From: Microvirga arvi
Lineage (GTDB): Bacteria; Pseudomonadota; Alphaproteobacteria; Rhizobiales; Beijerinckiaceae
Direction of reading: 5' to 3'
DNA: 64,000 nt
NCBI RefSeq assembly: GCF_016892765.1
Contig: NZ_JAFEMD010000002.1
Coordinates: 124,001 to 188,000, forward strand
Made by a program: the position numbers and the translations under genes. Positions 45,141 through 52,851 of the stretch are shown here, piece after piece. How positions within the stretch are numbered: position 1 is the first letter of the stretch; every line of letters begins with the position of its first letter. The notes under the pieces are model-generated. The model made no database searches, had not been told where the DNA came from, and worked only from the letters and a program-made list of their open reading frames with translations.

Positions 45141-45917
45141 TTAAGCCTTCACCGCAAGAACGGCATAGCGATGCTGCGTCGCGCGCTCGAGGCCTTTCAG
45201 CAGCGGCAGGTTCCTGGCCTGCTCCCGGTGGATCGGCTTGAGATTGCGATCGATGACAATCTGCGCGAAACCCGCCTCACGCAGCAGGGCCGCTACCTCC
45301 TCGGCGCGTGCGCCCTTGGAGAAGTAGACCCGCTTCAGGATGCGCTCATGGGTCTCGCGCATGGCATTGGGCGCATGCGGAGTTCCCGCAATCCCAGGCA
45401 CCAGTTTCTCGACGAAGCGGATCATGCGCCTGACGAGGGTGTCCGAGACGAAATCTCCGTCGACGATGAGGAGCCGTCCGCCGGGTTTGAGGAGGGAATG
45501 CCATTCCCGGAAGGCCGCCTTGGGATCCACTAGGGTCCACACCAGGTGGCGCGTAATGAGCACGTCGTAGCTCTCCGGCTTTTCCAGCGTCAGCTCCGCA
45601 TCGCCCATGACGAAGCGGATATCGGCGCCGCGCCGGGCCGCCTTCGCGCGCGCTTGGCTCAGCATCGCCTCCGACCAGTCGAGGCCGGTGACGTCGAAGC
45701 CGAGACCATGCAGAAGATGGGAGATCACCCCTGTGCCGCTGGCGAGATCGAGGGCCCGGTGCCCCTCGCCTGGGCCGAGATGGCGCAGGAGCAGATCGCG
45801 CCACGCCTGCCGTTCCGCCTCCGAGAAGATCTCGTGCCCCACCTGCTCGTCGAAGGTTGCCGCGCGTGCCGACCAGTAGTCGCGGATCTCGTCCCGGAGC
45901 GTGTAGTTCGCATTCAT
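45141..45917 (-). CDS. class I SAM-dependent methyltransferase
   Basis: 258 residues. SAM motif I is LDLASGTGVISHLLH (about 54), followed by LDWSEAMLSQA and the acidic GDAELTLEK. The middle contains RHLVWTLVDPKAAFREWHSLLKPGG, a pattern of UbiE-like and metallophore-type methyltransferases. The substrate is unknown. It is divergent from the FecB-type binding protein gene at 46125 and shares the AT-rich promoter region between them, so it may act on a siderophore or related metal ligand (inference). Confidence 0.85.
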   Translation of the reverse strand: MNANYTLRDEIRDYWSARAATFDEQVGHEIFSEAERQAWRDLLLRHLGPGEGHRALDLASGTGVISHLLHGLGFDVTGLDWSEAMLSQARAKAARRGADIRFVMGDAELTLEKPESYDVLITRHLVWTLVDPKAAFREWHSLLKPGGRLLIVDGDFVSDTLVRRMIRFVEKLVPGIAGTPHAPNAMRETHERILKRVYFSKGARAEEVAALLREAGFAQIVIDRNLKPIHREQARNLPLLKGLERATQHRYAVLAVKA

Positions 45918-46030
45918 GAAAAGCTCGTGGTGAAGATGAGTTCCGGCGCTCCTCTAGAAGCAAAATCTGGAGACGTCAAACTGGAACTATTGTAAACTGC
46001 AGAATAGAATTATTTTAAACTGCGGTTTTA

Positions 46031-46060
46031 CTCTTTTTAATTAAAGTAATTCTAAAAGAT
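46031..46060. promoter_or_regulatory. candidate metal-regulator operator before the FecB-type operon
   Basis: An imperfect palindrome (CTCTTTTTAATT and AATTCTAAAAGAT) lies in a strongly AT-rich stretch between the divergent methyltransferase and FecB-type genes. The half TTCTAAA resembles the Irr iron-control box. Just upstream are TAAACTGCAG (45993-46002) and TAAACTGCGG (46016-46025), repeated 23 bases apart. Which regulator binds is not shown. Confidence 0.35.
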
Positions 46061-46124
46061 ATTGCTTGCATGACTATGTGAACGAACCTACGAGAGGCCC
46101 GCTTTCCCAATCGATGCGAGGCGC

Positions 46125-47264
46125 ATGATGCAACTCTCCAAACTGGCTTTCTGCGCCGCCCTGGCGCTCATCGGGCTCCTGCCCGCTCCTTCCCATGCCG
46201 CCGACAAGATCACCGTGACGGACATCACTGGCCGCAAGGTTGAGGTGAAGGCGCCGGTCGAGAAGGTGATCCTCGGCGAAGGCCGGCAGATGTATTTCGT
46301 CGCCACCCTCGACACGGATCAGCCGTTCAAGCGCGTGGTCGGCTGGCGCGACGACCTGCAGAAGGCGGATCTCGACGGCTACAAGGACTATCTCGCCAAG
46401 TATCCGCAGATCGAGAAGATCCCGACCTTCGGCGGCTTCAAGGAAGGCACCTTCGACGTGGAGCAGGCGGTTTCGCTCAAGCCCGACGTGATCCTCCTCA
46501 ACATCGAGGCGAAGACGGCCACCGACGACGCCAAACTCATCGAGAAGCTCGCCAGGATCGACATCCCGGTGGTGTTCGTCGACTTCCGCGAGAAGCCGTT
46601 CGAGAACACCGATCCGAGCATGCGCCTCATCGGCAAGCTGTTCGGCAAGGAATTGCGGGCGGAGGAGTTCATCACGTTCCGCAAGCAGCAGATCGATCTC
46701 GTGACCGAGCGCCTCGCCAAGGCCAATCCCGCCAAGCCCCTGGTGATGGTGGAGCGCGCCGGCGGCTACTCGGACGATTGCTGCATGTCTTTCGGCAACG
46801 AGAACTTCGGCAAGTTCGTCGAGGTGGCCGGTGGCCAGAACCTCGCGGCCAAGATCATCCCCGGCACCTTCGGCGTCGTGAACCCCGAGCAGATCATCGC
46901 GGCCAATCCCGACCACGTCATCGTCACAGGCTCGAACTGGGAGCTCTATGTGCCCGGCGGCGCCTGGGTCGGCGTCGGCTCCGGCGCGGACAAGGCTAAG
47001 GCGAGAACCAAGCTTGCCGGGTTGATGAAGCGTCCGGCTTATACCGGCGTGAAGGCGGTCAAGGACAACCGCGTCCACGCGATCTGGCACCAGTTCTACA
47101 ACAGCCCCTATCAGTTCGTCGCCATCCAGGCCATGGCCAAGTGGATGCACCCGGAGCTGTTCAAGGACGTCGATCCGGACCAGACCATGAAGACGCTCTA
47201 CGAGCGCTTTCTGCCCGTGCCCTACAAGACCGGCTATTGGGTCTCCCTCAGCGACAAGGAATAG
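46125..47264 (+). CDS. FecB-type ABC transporter periplasmic iron/siderophore-binding protein
   Basis: 379 residues with a signal peptide (MMQLSKLAFCAALALIGLLP, cleaved after SHAA). The class III periplasmic-binding fold carries the helix-linked lobes seen in iron-complex binding proteins: VTDITGRKVEV at the start, AVSLKPDVILLNI and NPDHVIVTGSN. It lacks a lipobox Cys, so it is soluble. The following genes encode permease and ATPase. The ligand (ferric siderophore, heme or cobalamin) is unknown. Confidence 0.9.
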   Translation: MMQLSKLAFCAALALIGLLPAPSHAADKITVTDITGRKVEVKAPVEKVILGEGRQMYFVATLDTDQPFKRVVGWRDDLQKADLDGYKDYLAKYPQIEKIPTFGGFKEGTFDVEQAVSLKPDVILLNIEAKTATDDAKLIEKLARIDIPVVFVDFREKPFENTDPSMRLIGKLFGKELRAEEFITFRKQQIDLVTERLAKANPAKPLVMVERAGGYSDDCCMSFGNENFGKFVEVAGGQNLAAKIIPGTFGVVNPEQIIAANPDHVIVTGSNWELYVPGGAWVGVGSGADKAKARTKLAGLMKRPAYTGVKAVKDNRVHAIWHQFYNSPYQFVAIQAMAKWMHPELFKDVDPDQTMKTLYERFLPVPYKTGYWVSLSDKE

Positions 47265-47268
47265 GCTC

Positions 47269-48333
47269 TTGGCCCACTCCCCTGCCATTGCTATCCCTAA
47301 GGGACGCGGCACCTACTGCGTCCTGGTCCAGCGCAAGAAACTCGTGCTTCTTGCGCTCGGGCTCGTTCTGATCCTGTCCGTGATCGCCGATCTTGGCCTG
47401 GGCCCGGCCCGTTACACCATGCGCGAGGTCGTGCTGGCCCTGATGGGCTCGCCGGAGGTCTCGCAGCAGATCAGTGTGGTGATCTGGGACATCCGCATGC
47501 CGGTGGCACTGATGGCGGTGGTCGTCGGCGCGGCGCTCTCGGCGGCGGGCGCGCAGATGCAGACGATCCTCAACAATCCGCTTGCCAGCCCCTTCACCCT
47601 CGGCATCTCGGCGGCTGCGAGCTTCGGCGCATCGGTCGCCCTCGTGTTCGGCGTCGGCTTCCTGCCCTGGGCCATCGACTATGTGGTGTCGATCAACGCG
47701 CTTCTCATGGCGATGGCTGCGGCCCTGTTCATCCATTTCATGAGCCAGCAGCGCGGCGTCACCGTCGAGACCATCGTGCTGCTCGGCATCACCCTCGTGT
47801 TCACCTTCAACGCGCTGCTCGCGCTGGTGCAGTATCTCGCCTCGGAGCAAGCGCTCTCGGCCGTGGTGTTCTGGACCATGGGCAGCCTTACCCGCGCCAC
47901 ATGGCCGAAGCTTGCCATCACCACGGCGGTGGTGGCGGTGTCCTTGCCCCTCTTCATGCGTCGCGCCTGGGCGCTGACGGCGCTGCGCCTCGGCGACGAC
48001 AAGGCCGCGAGCTTCGGTGTCAACGTGCGCTGGCTCAGGCTCGAGACCATGATGATCATCAGCCTGCTCGCCGCCGTGCCGGTGGCGTTCGTGGGCACCA
48101 TCGGCTTCATCGGGCTCGTCGGACCGCATATCGCCCGCATGCTGGTGGGCGAGGATCAACGCTACTTCCTGCCGGCCTCCGTTCTGTCGGGTGCTGCGAT
48201 CCTCTCGCTCACCTCGGTCGTCAGCAAGTCCATCGTGCCCGGCACCATCTTTCCCATCGGCATCATCACGGCGCTCGTGGGCGTGCCTTTCCTCTTCAGC
48301 CTGATCATGTCCACCCGGAGGCGCGCATGGTAG
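47269..48333 (+). CDS. FecCD-family ABC transporter permease
   Basis: 354 residues from TTG 47269, which follows AAGGAATAGGCTC. FecCD family with about 10 membrane spans. Motifs include IRMPVALMAVVVGAALSAAG (the conserved Arg-Met-Pro loop), GAQMQTILNNPLASPFTLGI, FVGTIGFIGLVGPHIARMLVG and GTIFPIGIITALVG. It forms a homodimeric channel for iron-complex import. It starts 2 bases after the binding-protein stop codon and overlaps the ATPase gene by 7 bases. Confidence 0.93.
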   Translation: MAHSPAIAIPKGRGTYCVLVQRKKLVLLALGLVLILSVIADLGLGPARYTMREVVLALMGSPEVSQQISVVIWDIRMPVALMAVVVGAALSAAGAQMQTILNNPLASPFTLGISAAASFGASVALVFGVGFLPWAIDYVVSINALLMAMAAALFIHFMSQQRGVTVETIVLLGITLVFTFNALLALVQYLASEQALSAVVFWTMGSLTRATWPKLAITTAVVAVSLPLFMRRAWALTALRLGDDKAASFGVNVRWLRLETMMIISLLAAVPVAFVGTIGFIGLVGPHIARMLVGEDQRYFLPASVLSGAAILSLTSVVSKSIVPGTIFPIGIITALVGVPFLFSLIMSTRRRAW

Positions 48334-49097
48334 CGACCCTGCAACTCACCGATGTCGGCGTCCGCTACGGCAAGCAGGAGGTGCTCTCAGGCGTCACCAC
48401 GCCGGCCCTGAAAGGCGGCGAGGTGACGGCCGTCATCGGGCCGAACGCCGCCGGCAAGTCGAGCCTGTTCCGGCGCATCGCCGGGCTGCTCGACGGTCCC
48501 GGCGACATCCGCATCGGCGATGGCGCGTCGGGCTCCCCTGAGAGCCATGTCTGCTACATGCCGCAGGACACCTCCGTGAACACGGTTCTGACCGTGTACG
48601 AGTCCGTCCTGCTCGCCCGCAAGCAGGGCGCGCCGCGCAAAGTCACCGATGAGGATCTCCAGGAGGTCGACCGGGTCCTCTTCAGCCTGAACATCGAGGC
48701 CATCGCCTTCAAGGGCCTCAACGAGCTCAGCGGCGGGCAGCGTCAGCTTGTATCCTTGGCCCAAGTGCTCGTGCGTGAGCCAAAAATCCTGCTGCTCGAC
48801 GAGCCGACGAGCGCTCTCGACCTGCACCGGCAGGTGGAGGTGCTGGCCCTGATCCGCTCGCTCGCGCGGGACAGGGGGATCTGCGTGGTGCTCGCGATCC
48901 ACGACCTCAACCAAGTGCTGCGCGTCGCCGACCGGGTGATGGTGATCGATGCGGGCACCATGGTCACCTGCGGCCCGGTGAATGACGTCATCACCCCCAC
49001 CCTGCTCCAGGCTATCTACAGGGTTGATGGCCGGATCGAGCGCTGCTCGCGCCTGTGCCCGCACGTGATCATCGACGGACCGATGGGGCATGCCTGA
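48327..49097 (+). CDS. FecE-type ABC transporter ATP-binding protein
   Basis: 256 residues from ATG 48327 (GGAGG upstream). Walker A GPNAAGKSSLFR, Q loop CYMPQDTSVNT, signature LSGGQRQLVS and Walker B LLLDEPTSALD are complete. The ATPase completes the fec-like operon (binding protein, permease, ATPase). Its frame also covers an upstream open reading frame on the same strand that overlaps the permease and is not real. Confidence 0.93.
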   Translation: MVATLQLTDVGVRYGKQEVLSGVTTPALKGGEVTAVIGPNAAGKSSLFRRIAGLLDGPGDIRIGDGASGSPESHVCYMPQDTSVNTVLTVYESVLLARKQGAPRKVTDEDLQEVDRVLFSLNIEAIAFKGLNELSGGQRQLVSLAQVLVREPKILLLDEPTSALDLHRQVEVLALIRSLARDRGICVVLAIHDLNQVLRVADRVMVIDAGTMVTCGPVNDVITPTLLQAIYRVDGRIERCSRLCPHVIIDGPMGHA

Positions 49098-49214
49098 GCC
49101 CGGAGGGGTTTACGGATCAGCACTTCCGGTCCCGGCGCTGGCAGATACGCACTGGATAGCCTCGCACCAGCCTGCTTGCGTACAAGGGTAACACCTCAAT
49201 CATGGACCCCTTGC

Positions 49215-49475
49215 ATGACCCCTGGAATGCCTGAGCGTCGATCACACGAGCGCTTCTCCACCGTCCTGGAGGGTTGGATCGCAGGTCCCGAGAGCGCGAC
49301 GCCGATTGGGTGCTGCATCTGGGACATGTCGAAATCCGGGGTCCGCCTTGTGATTTCGGCCCCTGCAGATGTTCCCCTGGAATTCGAACTTCGAATTCCC
49401 GACGCAGGGGCCACAGCCATGGTGAGGCTGGTTTGGACAGACGGAACCCATTATGGGGCGCGATTTACGAACTAG
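49215..49475 (+). CDS. PilZ-domain protein
   Basis: About 86 residues. The c-di-GMP-binding signature is present as RRSHERFSTVLEG (the usual RxxxR, here RRSHER) and DMSKSGVRLV ([D/N]xSxxG). It could receive the signal from enzymes such as the GGDEF-EAL protein at 14811. Start codon is uncertain (ATG 49215 or 49227). Its TAG stop is formed by the first bases of repeat copy D. Confidence 0.75.
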   Translation: MTPGMPERRSHERFSTVLEGWIAGPESATPIGCCIWDMSKSGVRLVISAPADVPLEFELRIPDAGATAMVRLVWTDGTHYGARFTN

Positions 49476-49625
49476 CGCATCGTGCAGAAAAGTGGACCCG
49501 GTTTTCACTGGCGTGGCCCTTTGGGTCGCTGACGCGGCCCTCCGGGTCTGCGCTCAACGATGCGCCAACCAAGAGTTGGAGCATCGGACCCAAAAGTGGG
49601 TCCACTTTTGGGTCCGATGCTCTAG
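49474..49625. repeat. double-hairpin intergenic repeat, copy D
   Basis: Begins CTAGCGCATCGTGCAGAAAA, with its TAG serving as the PilZ gene stop, and ends TCCGATGCTCTAG. Compared with copy C it has about 20 extra bases (GCTGACGCGGCCCTCCGGGTC) between the two hairpins, duplicating the preceding GGCCCTTTGGGTC-like stretch. Confidence 0.9.
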
Positions 49626-49674
49626 AGAATGGCTTAGCTAAGCTTTCTTCATCTCTTCCTGCCATACCCTCGGC

Positions 49675-49941
49675 ATGACCTACTCCCGCCACACCACAGC
49701 CATCTCCGAACTCACCGGCCAACCCGTCAGCACCTGGTCCGAGGAATGGCGGATCGAGACGGAAGCCCGCACCCTCCTGAAGATGTCCAAGCAGGAACGC
49801 GACGTATTCTTCAACGGGCGCAAGGATGAAAACGGCAGGACGGTTGATCGCGGGGTGATCGGCATCCGAGGATTGAAGGCGGCCGAGGACATCAAGGCGC
49901 TCATGGAGCGCCTTCAGGAAGCTCGCGCGAAACGGACGTGA
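49675..49941 (+). CDS. DUF7696-like small hypothetical protein
   Basis: 88 residues, mostly helical: TWSEEWRIETEARTLLKM, SKQERDVFFNGRKDENG and a C-terminal RGLKAAEDIKALMERLQEA. The SEEWR-ExEAR-L motif resembles small DUF7696-type proteins of alphaproteobacteria and phages, function unknown. Its start follows repeat copy D by about 50 bases, so its promoter must lie within or after that repeat. Confidence 0.6.
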   Translation: MTYSRHTTAISELTGQPVSTWSEEWRIETEARTLLKMSKQERDVFFNGRKDENGRTVDRGVIGIRGLKAAEDIKALMERLQEARAKRT

Positions 49942-49970
49942 GACGAATATCTGCCCGCCCCGCAAGGGCA

Positions 49971-50525
49971 TCATGGGACCATGATGTAGAAGTCTTTGTA
50001 AGTCAGCTTCAGGTTCGCATCGATCTTGGCGAACTCGACAGCCGATTTTGAACCGGTTCCGTCCGGATCATAGTACAATGAACCTGTACCCTTGTTATAG
50101 ATGATACGGTCGTTTGCGTCGTGCGCCGCCGTCCCTGTCCAGAAGGCGCTTGCCTTCATATCGCGCCCGGCAACACCGACGCCTTTGAAGATGGCTGTCG
50201 ACAGAACGATCGTGTCATACCTCACGCTGAAGTCGGTGATCGTATCGACGTTCGACGTCGATGGCCTATGAGTGAACACAAACGCATCATAGCCGCCATG
50301 GCCGGTCAGGGTATCACGTCCGGCTTCGCCGAGAATGAAGTCATCGCCGCTGCCGCCCCAGATGGTGTCATTGCCTGTGTAACCCCAAAGCGAATCGTTC
50401 CCACGATTGCCCTGGATCCAGTCGTTCCCGGCACGTCCATCGATCGCGTCGGCACCGCTTCCACCATAGATCTCGTCGCGACCTGCGGTTCCAGTGGTGT
50501 CCCCGTCTGCGTAGATAACCGCCAT
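49971..50525 (-). CDS. short RTX-type calcium-binding protein
   Basis: 184 residues starting MAVIYADGDTTGTAGRDEIY with no signal peptide. Residues about 8-85 hold about six RTX repeats (GGSGAD, GRAGND, GNRGND, GYTGND, GGSGDD, GEAGRD), ending in a GGYDAFVF cap. The C-terminal region (FVFTHRPSTSNVDTITDFSV, YDTIVLSTAIF) has the pattern seen after RTX repeats in type I secreted proteins. It lacks any enzyme domain. The protein is unrelated in its N-terminus to the longer RTX protein at 42530. Confidence 0.85.
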   Translation of the reverse strand: MAVIYADGDTTGTAGRDEIYGGSGADAIDGRAGNDWIQGNRGNDSLWGYTGNDTIWGGSGDDFILGEAGRDTLTGHGGYDAFVFTHRPSTSNVDTITDFSVRYDTIVLSTAIFKGVGVAGRDMKASAFWTGTAAHDANDRIIYNKGTGSLYYDPDGTGSKSAVEFAKIDANLKLTYKDFYIMVP

Positions 50526-50959
50526 CCTCAGTGTCTCCTATGGTTGCCGTAAGGAGCCCTATCCACTCGTATCCGTCCTGGACTAGGGCATCATGATGTT
50601 ACAGCTCACTGGGTTATAACATAAAGGAAAATAAGGGCGTGCGCCCGCGCACGGAGCAGATACTGAGCAGAACGGTGACGAGATTAGGTTTCTCCTGGAG
50701 CGGTCGCAGGCGTCCCACACCGGACGAAAAGTAACGGACCGTATTCCTAGCAATAAAAACAAAAAGGGCCGCGCCCAGTCCTATTGTTTGACTGTGTTCG
50801 CGACCCTTCGGACCGTATTTGCCCCTACGGTTAACCCGGCATAAATCATAATTTTCGCCTGATCAAGCCAAATAGTTCGCAAATAAACGATCGATTGCGT
50901 CAGAATATCACATCTGTTCTCTTGACATGCTTAATTGGCACCTCAACTCGTCACATTTT
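50526..50959. other. gene-free stretch upstream of the short RTX gene
   Basis: About 430 bases with no gene (646 to the next CDS). It contains a segment (50796-50830) that is repeated in the candidate sRNA at 50986-51012: GTTCRCGACCCT and TTGCCCCTACGG occur in both. CCGTA/TACGG can pair around it. Confidence 0.45.
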
Positions 50960-51058
50960 GGACAGATTACTATTCGAATAGAGAGGTTCACGACCCTCTA
51001 TTGCCCCTACGGGTCGGACCTTAAGGCGCCCCCTGACAAAGCGGGCGCTTTCTTTTTT
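50960..51058 (+). ncRNA. candidate small RNA with terminator
   Basis: TTGACA (50932-50937) and a weak CATTTT element (50954-50959) predict a start near 50965. Two hairpins follow: AATAGAG-AGG paired with CC-CTCTATT (about 50978-51002) and a GC-rich hairpin (GCGCCC ... GGGCGC) ending in TTTCTTTTTT (51024-51056), a good intrinsic terminator. No open frame fits inside. Rfam membership was not tested. Confidence 0.4.
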
Positions 51059-51171
51059 GCGATTCGCCCCACCGTTTCTGCAGCCCTTCGCAGGGAGAAG
51101 CTTTTCCAGAAGGGGCACGTGCAGGCTCGGCGGCTTTTCGAGATCACCTGCAGGCCCTTGAGGCTCTCAGG

Positions 51172-51459
51172 TCAGGAAGCCCCCTGCGGGGCGAAGAAGC
51201 AGATGATGGCGCGTGTGGTCGGCTCCTCGCAGAGATGGAATTTCGCGTCCGGCGACATCTTTCCGTACTCGCGGCCGATAAGCCGTCCATCCCAGAGCCG
51301 CCAGCCATCAGCGGTCTCGGTGACGGTTTCGCCATAGGCTTCGACCAATGCGCGGCAATCGTGGTCGTCGCAGCACCAGAACGGATACCAGCTATGAGCG
51401 AGAGCGGGCCCGCCGAACAGGCAGGCCGCCACAAGGATCGTTCGTCGCCTCAGAAGCAT
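51172..51459 (-). CDS. secreted Cys-containing hypothetical protein
   Basis: 95 residues. A signal peptide (about 1-21, ending PALA) precedes HSWYPFWCCDDHDCRALVEA, four Cys in total with another two in FHLCEEPTTRAIICFF, which would form disulfides in the periplasm. The rest is a small beta-rich domain (DGWRLWDGRLIGREYG). This matches a conserved family of unknown function seen in Hyphomicrobiales. Located after the candidate sRNA terminator on the opposite strand. Confidence 0.7.
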   Translation of the reverse strand: MLLRRRTILVAACLFGGPALAHSWYPFWCCDDHDCRALVEAYGETVTETADGWRLWDGRLIGREYGKMSPDAKFHLCEEPTTRAIICFFAPQGAS

Positions 51460-51586
51460 TCAGGATAAGCCTTTCCCAAGGAGGCCGGGCCTCACCTGAC
51501 AAGCCTGATCCCGATCTTGGGACGCTCTCAGCCTCACGTCCAGCCCTGCCCCAGCGAGAGGGAAAGGCCTTTCCGGCATAAAAGCT

Positions 51587-51829
51587 TTATGCCTTCGTCT
51601 GGAAATAGGGCTCGACCTTGCCCTTGAGCTTGATGGTCATCGGGTTGCCGAAACGATCCTTGGCACTCCCGGCGGCCACCCGGACCCAGCCCTCGCTGAC
51701 GCAATACTCGTCCACATTGGTCTTCTCGGCCCCGTTGAAGCGGATGCCCACGCCCTTCGCGAGCAGTTCCTCGTTGTAGTAGGGGCTATCCGGGTTCGAG
51801 GACAGGCGGTCGGGAAGCGTGTCGGTCAT
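51587..51829 (-). CDS. DUF3297 family protein
   Basis: 80 residues from ATG 51829 (GGAGACACCC upstream): MTDTLPDRLSSNPDSPYYNE, then GVGIRFNGAEKTNVDEYCVSEGWVRV and ending IKLKGKVEPYF. The N-terminal LPDRLS-NP-SPYY and FNG-EK are conserved in DUF3297, a short protein widespread in proteobacteria with unknown role. It is divergent from kynA. Confidence 0.85.
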   Translation of the reverse strand: MTDTLPDRLSSNPDSPYYNEELLAKGVGIRFNGAEKTNVDEYCVSEGWVRVAAGSAKDRFGNPMTIKLKGKVEPYFQTKA

Positions 51830-52008
51830 GCGCGGGTGTCTCCGGTTCGGGATCGTTGCCGGGCGGCAACCTATCCTCTCGAGGGTGGAAAGCCAATTCC
51901 GCCCGGCACCGCGTGACAAGCCTGCCGGGATGTCCTACTTTCGTAGAAGGTCCTTACGGCAGGACCATAATCCGCACCCAAGCGGAAGCAGTTCAGGGAG
52001 AGAAAGAC

Positions 52009-52833
52009 TTGTCGGCTGCGACAGACGGGATCCACACCGATTTTTCCCAAGGGATGAGCTATGGGGATTATCTCCGGCTCGACACCCTCCTCTCCGCCCA
52101 GTCCCCCCTGACCTCCGAGCACGACGAGCTTCTCTTCATCACCATCCATCAGGTGATGGAGCTGTGGCTCAAGCTCCTGAACCGGGAGCTCGATACGGCC
52201 CTGGCCCATATCCGGGCCGATGAGCTGCAGCCGGCCTTCAAGTGCACGGCCCGGATCAACCGGATCCAGGAACAGCTGATCCAGGCCTGGACCGTGCTCT
52301 CCACCATGACGCCCTCGGACTACCTGAGCTTCCGGCCCGCTTTAGGCAAATCATCCGGCTTCCAGTCCTGGCAGTACCGGCTGGTCGAGTTCAAGCTCGG
52401 CGCCAAGGACGCGGTGAAGATGGCGCCGCACCGGCACCGGAGCGACCTCGCCGAGCAAATGGAAGCTGCCTACCGGGCACCGAGCCTCTACGACGAGTCC
52501 CTCCACCTGCTGGCCCGGCGCGGCTATGCCATTCCGGCGGAGGTGCTCGAGCGTGACGTGACCCAGCCCTACACGGCGCATCCCGGCGTCGAAGCGGCGT
52601 GGGAGGAGATCTACCGCCACTCGGGCGAGCATTTCGATCTCTACGAACTCGCAGAGGAGCTGGTCGATATGGAGGACGCGTTCCAGCAATGGCGCTTCCG
52701 GCACATGAAGACCGTGGAGCGCATCATCGGCATGCGCAGCGGCACGGGCGGCAGCAGCGGCGTCGCCTACCTGCGCAAGGCGCTCGAACACTACTTCTTT
52801 CCCGAACTCTGGTCCGTACGCGGCAAGCTTTGA
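52009..52833 (+). CDS. kynA: tryptophan 2,3-dioxygenase
   Basis: 274 residues from TTG 52009 (GGGAGAGAAAGAC upstream). The TDO fold shows MSYGDYLRLDTLLSAQ, DELLFITIHQVMELWLK (substrate and haem pocket), RFRHMKTVERIIG with the proximal haem His, and the substrate-loop motif GTGGSSGVAYL. The enzyme opens the indole ring of L-tryptophan to N-formylkynurenine, the first step of the kynurenine pathway. A kynureninase-like gene follows 18 bases downstream. Confidence 0.92.
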   Translation: MSAATDGIHTDFSQGMSYGDYLRLDTLLSAQSPLTSEHDELLFITIHQVMELWLKLLNRELDTALAHIRADELQPAFKCTARINRIQEQLIQAWTVLSTMTPSDYLSFRPALGKSSGFQSWQYRLVEFKLGAKDAVKMAPHRHRSDLAEQMEAAYRAPSLYDESLHLLARRGYAIPAEVLERDVTQPYTAHPGVEAAWEEIYRHSGEHFDLYELAEELVDMEDAFQQWRFRHMKTVERIIGMRSGTGGSSGVAYLRKALEHYFFPELWSVRGKL

Positions 52834-52851
52834 TCGTTGAGAGATGCACCC

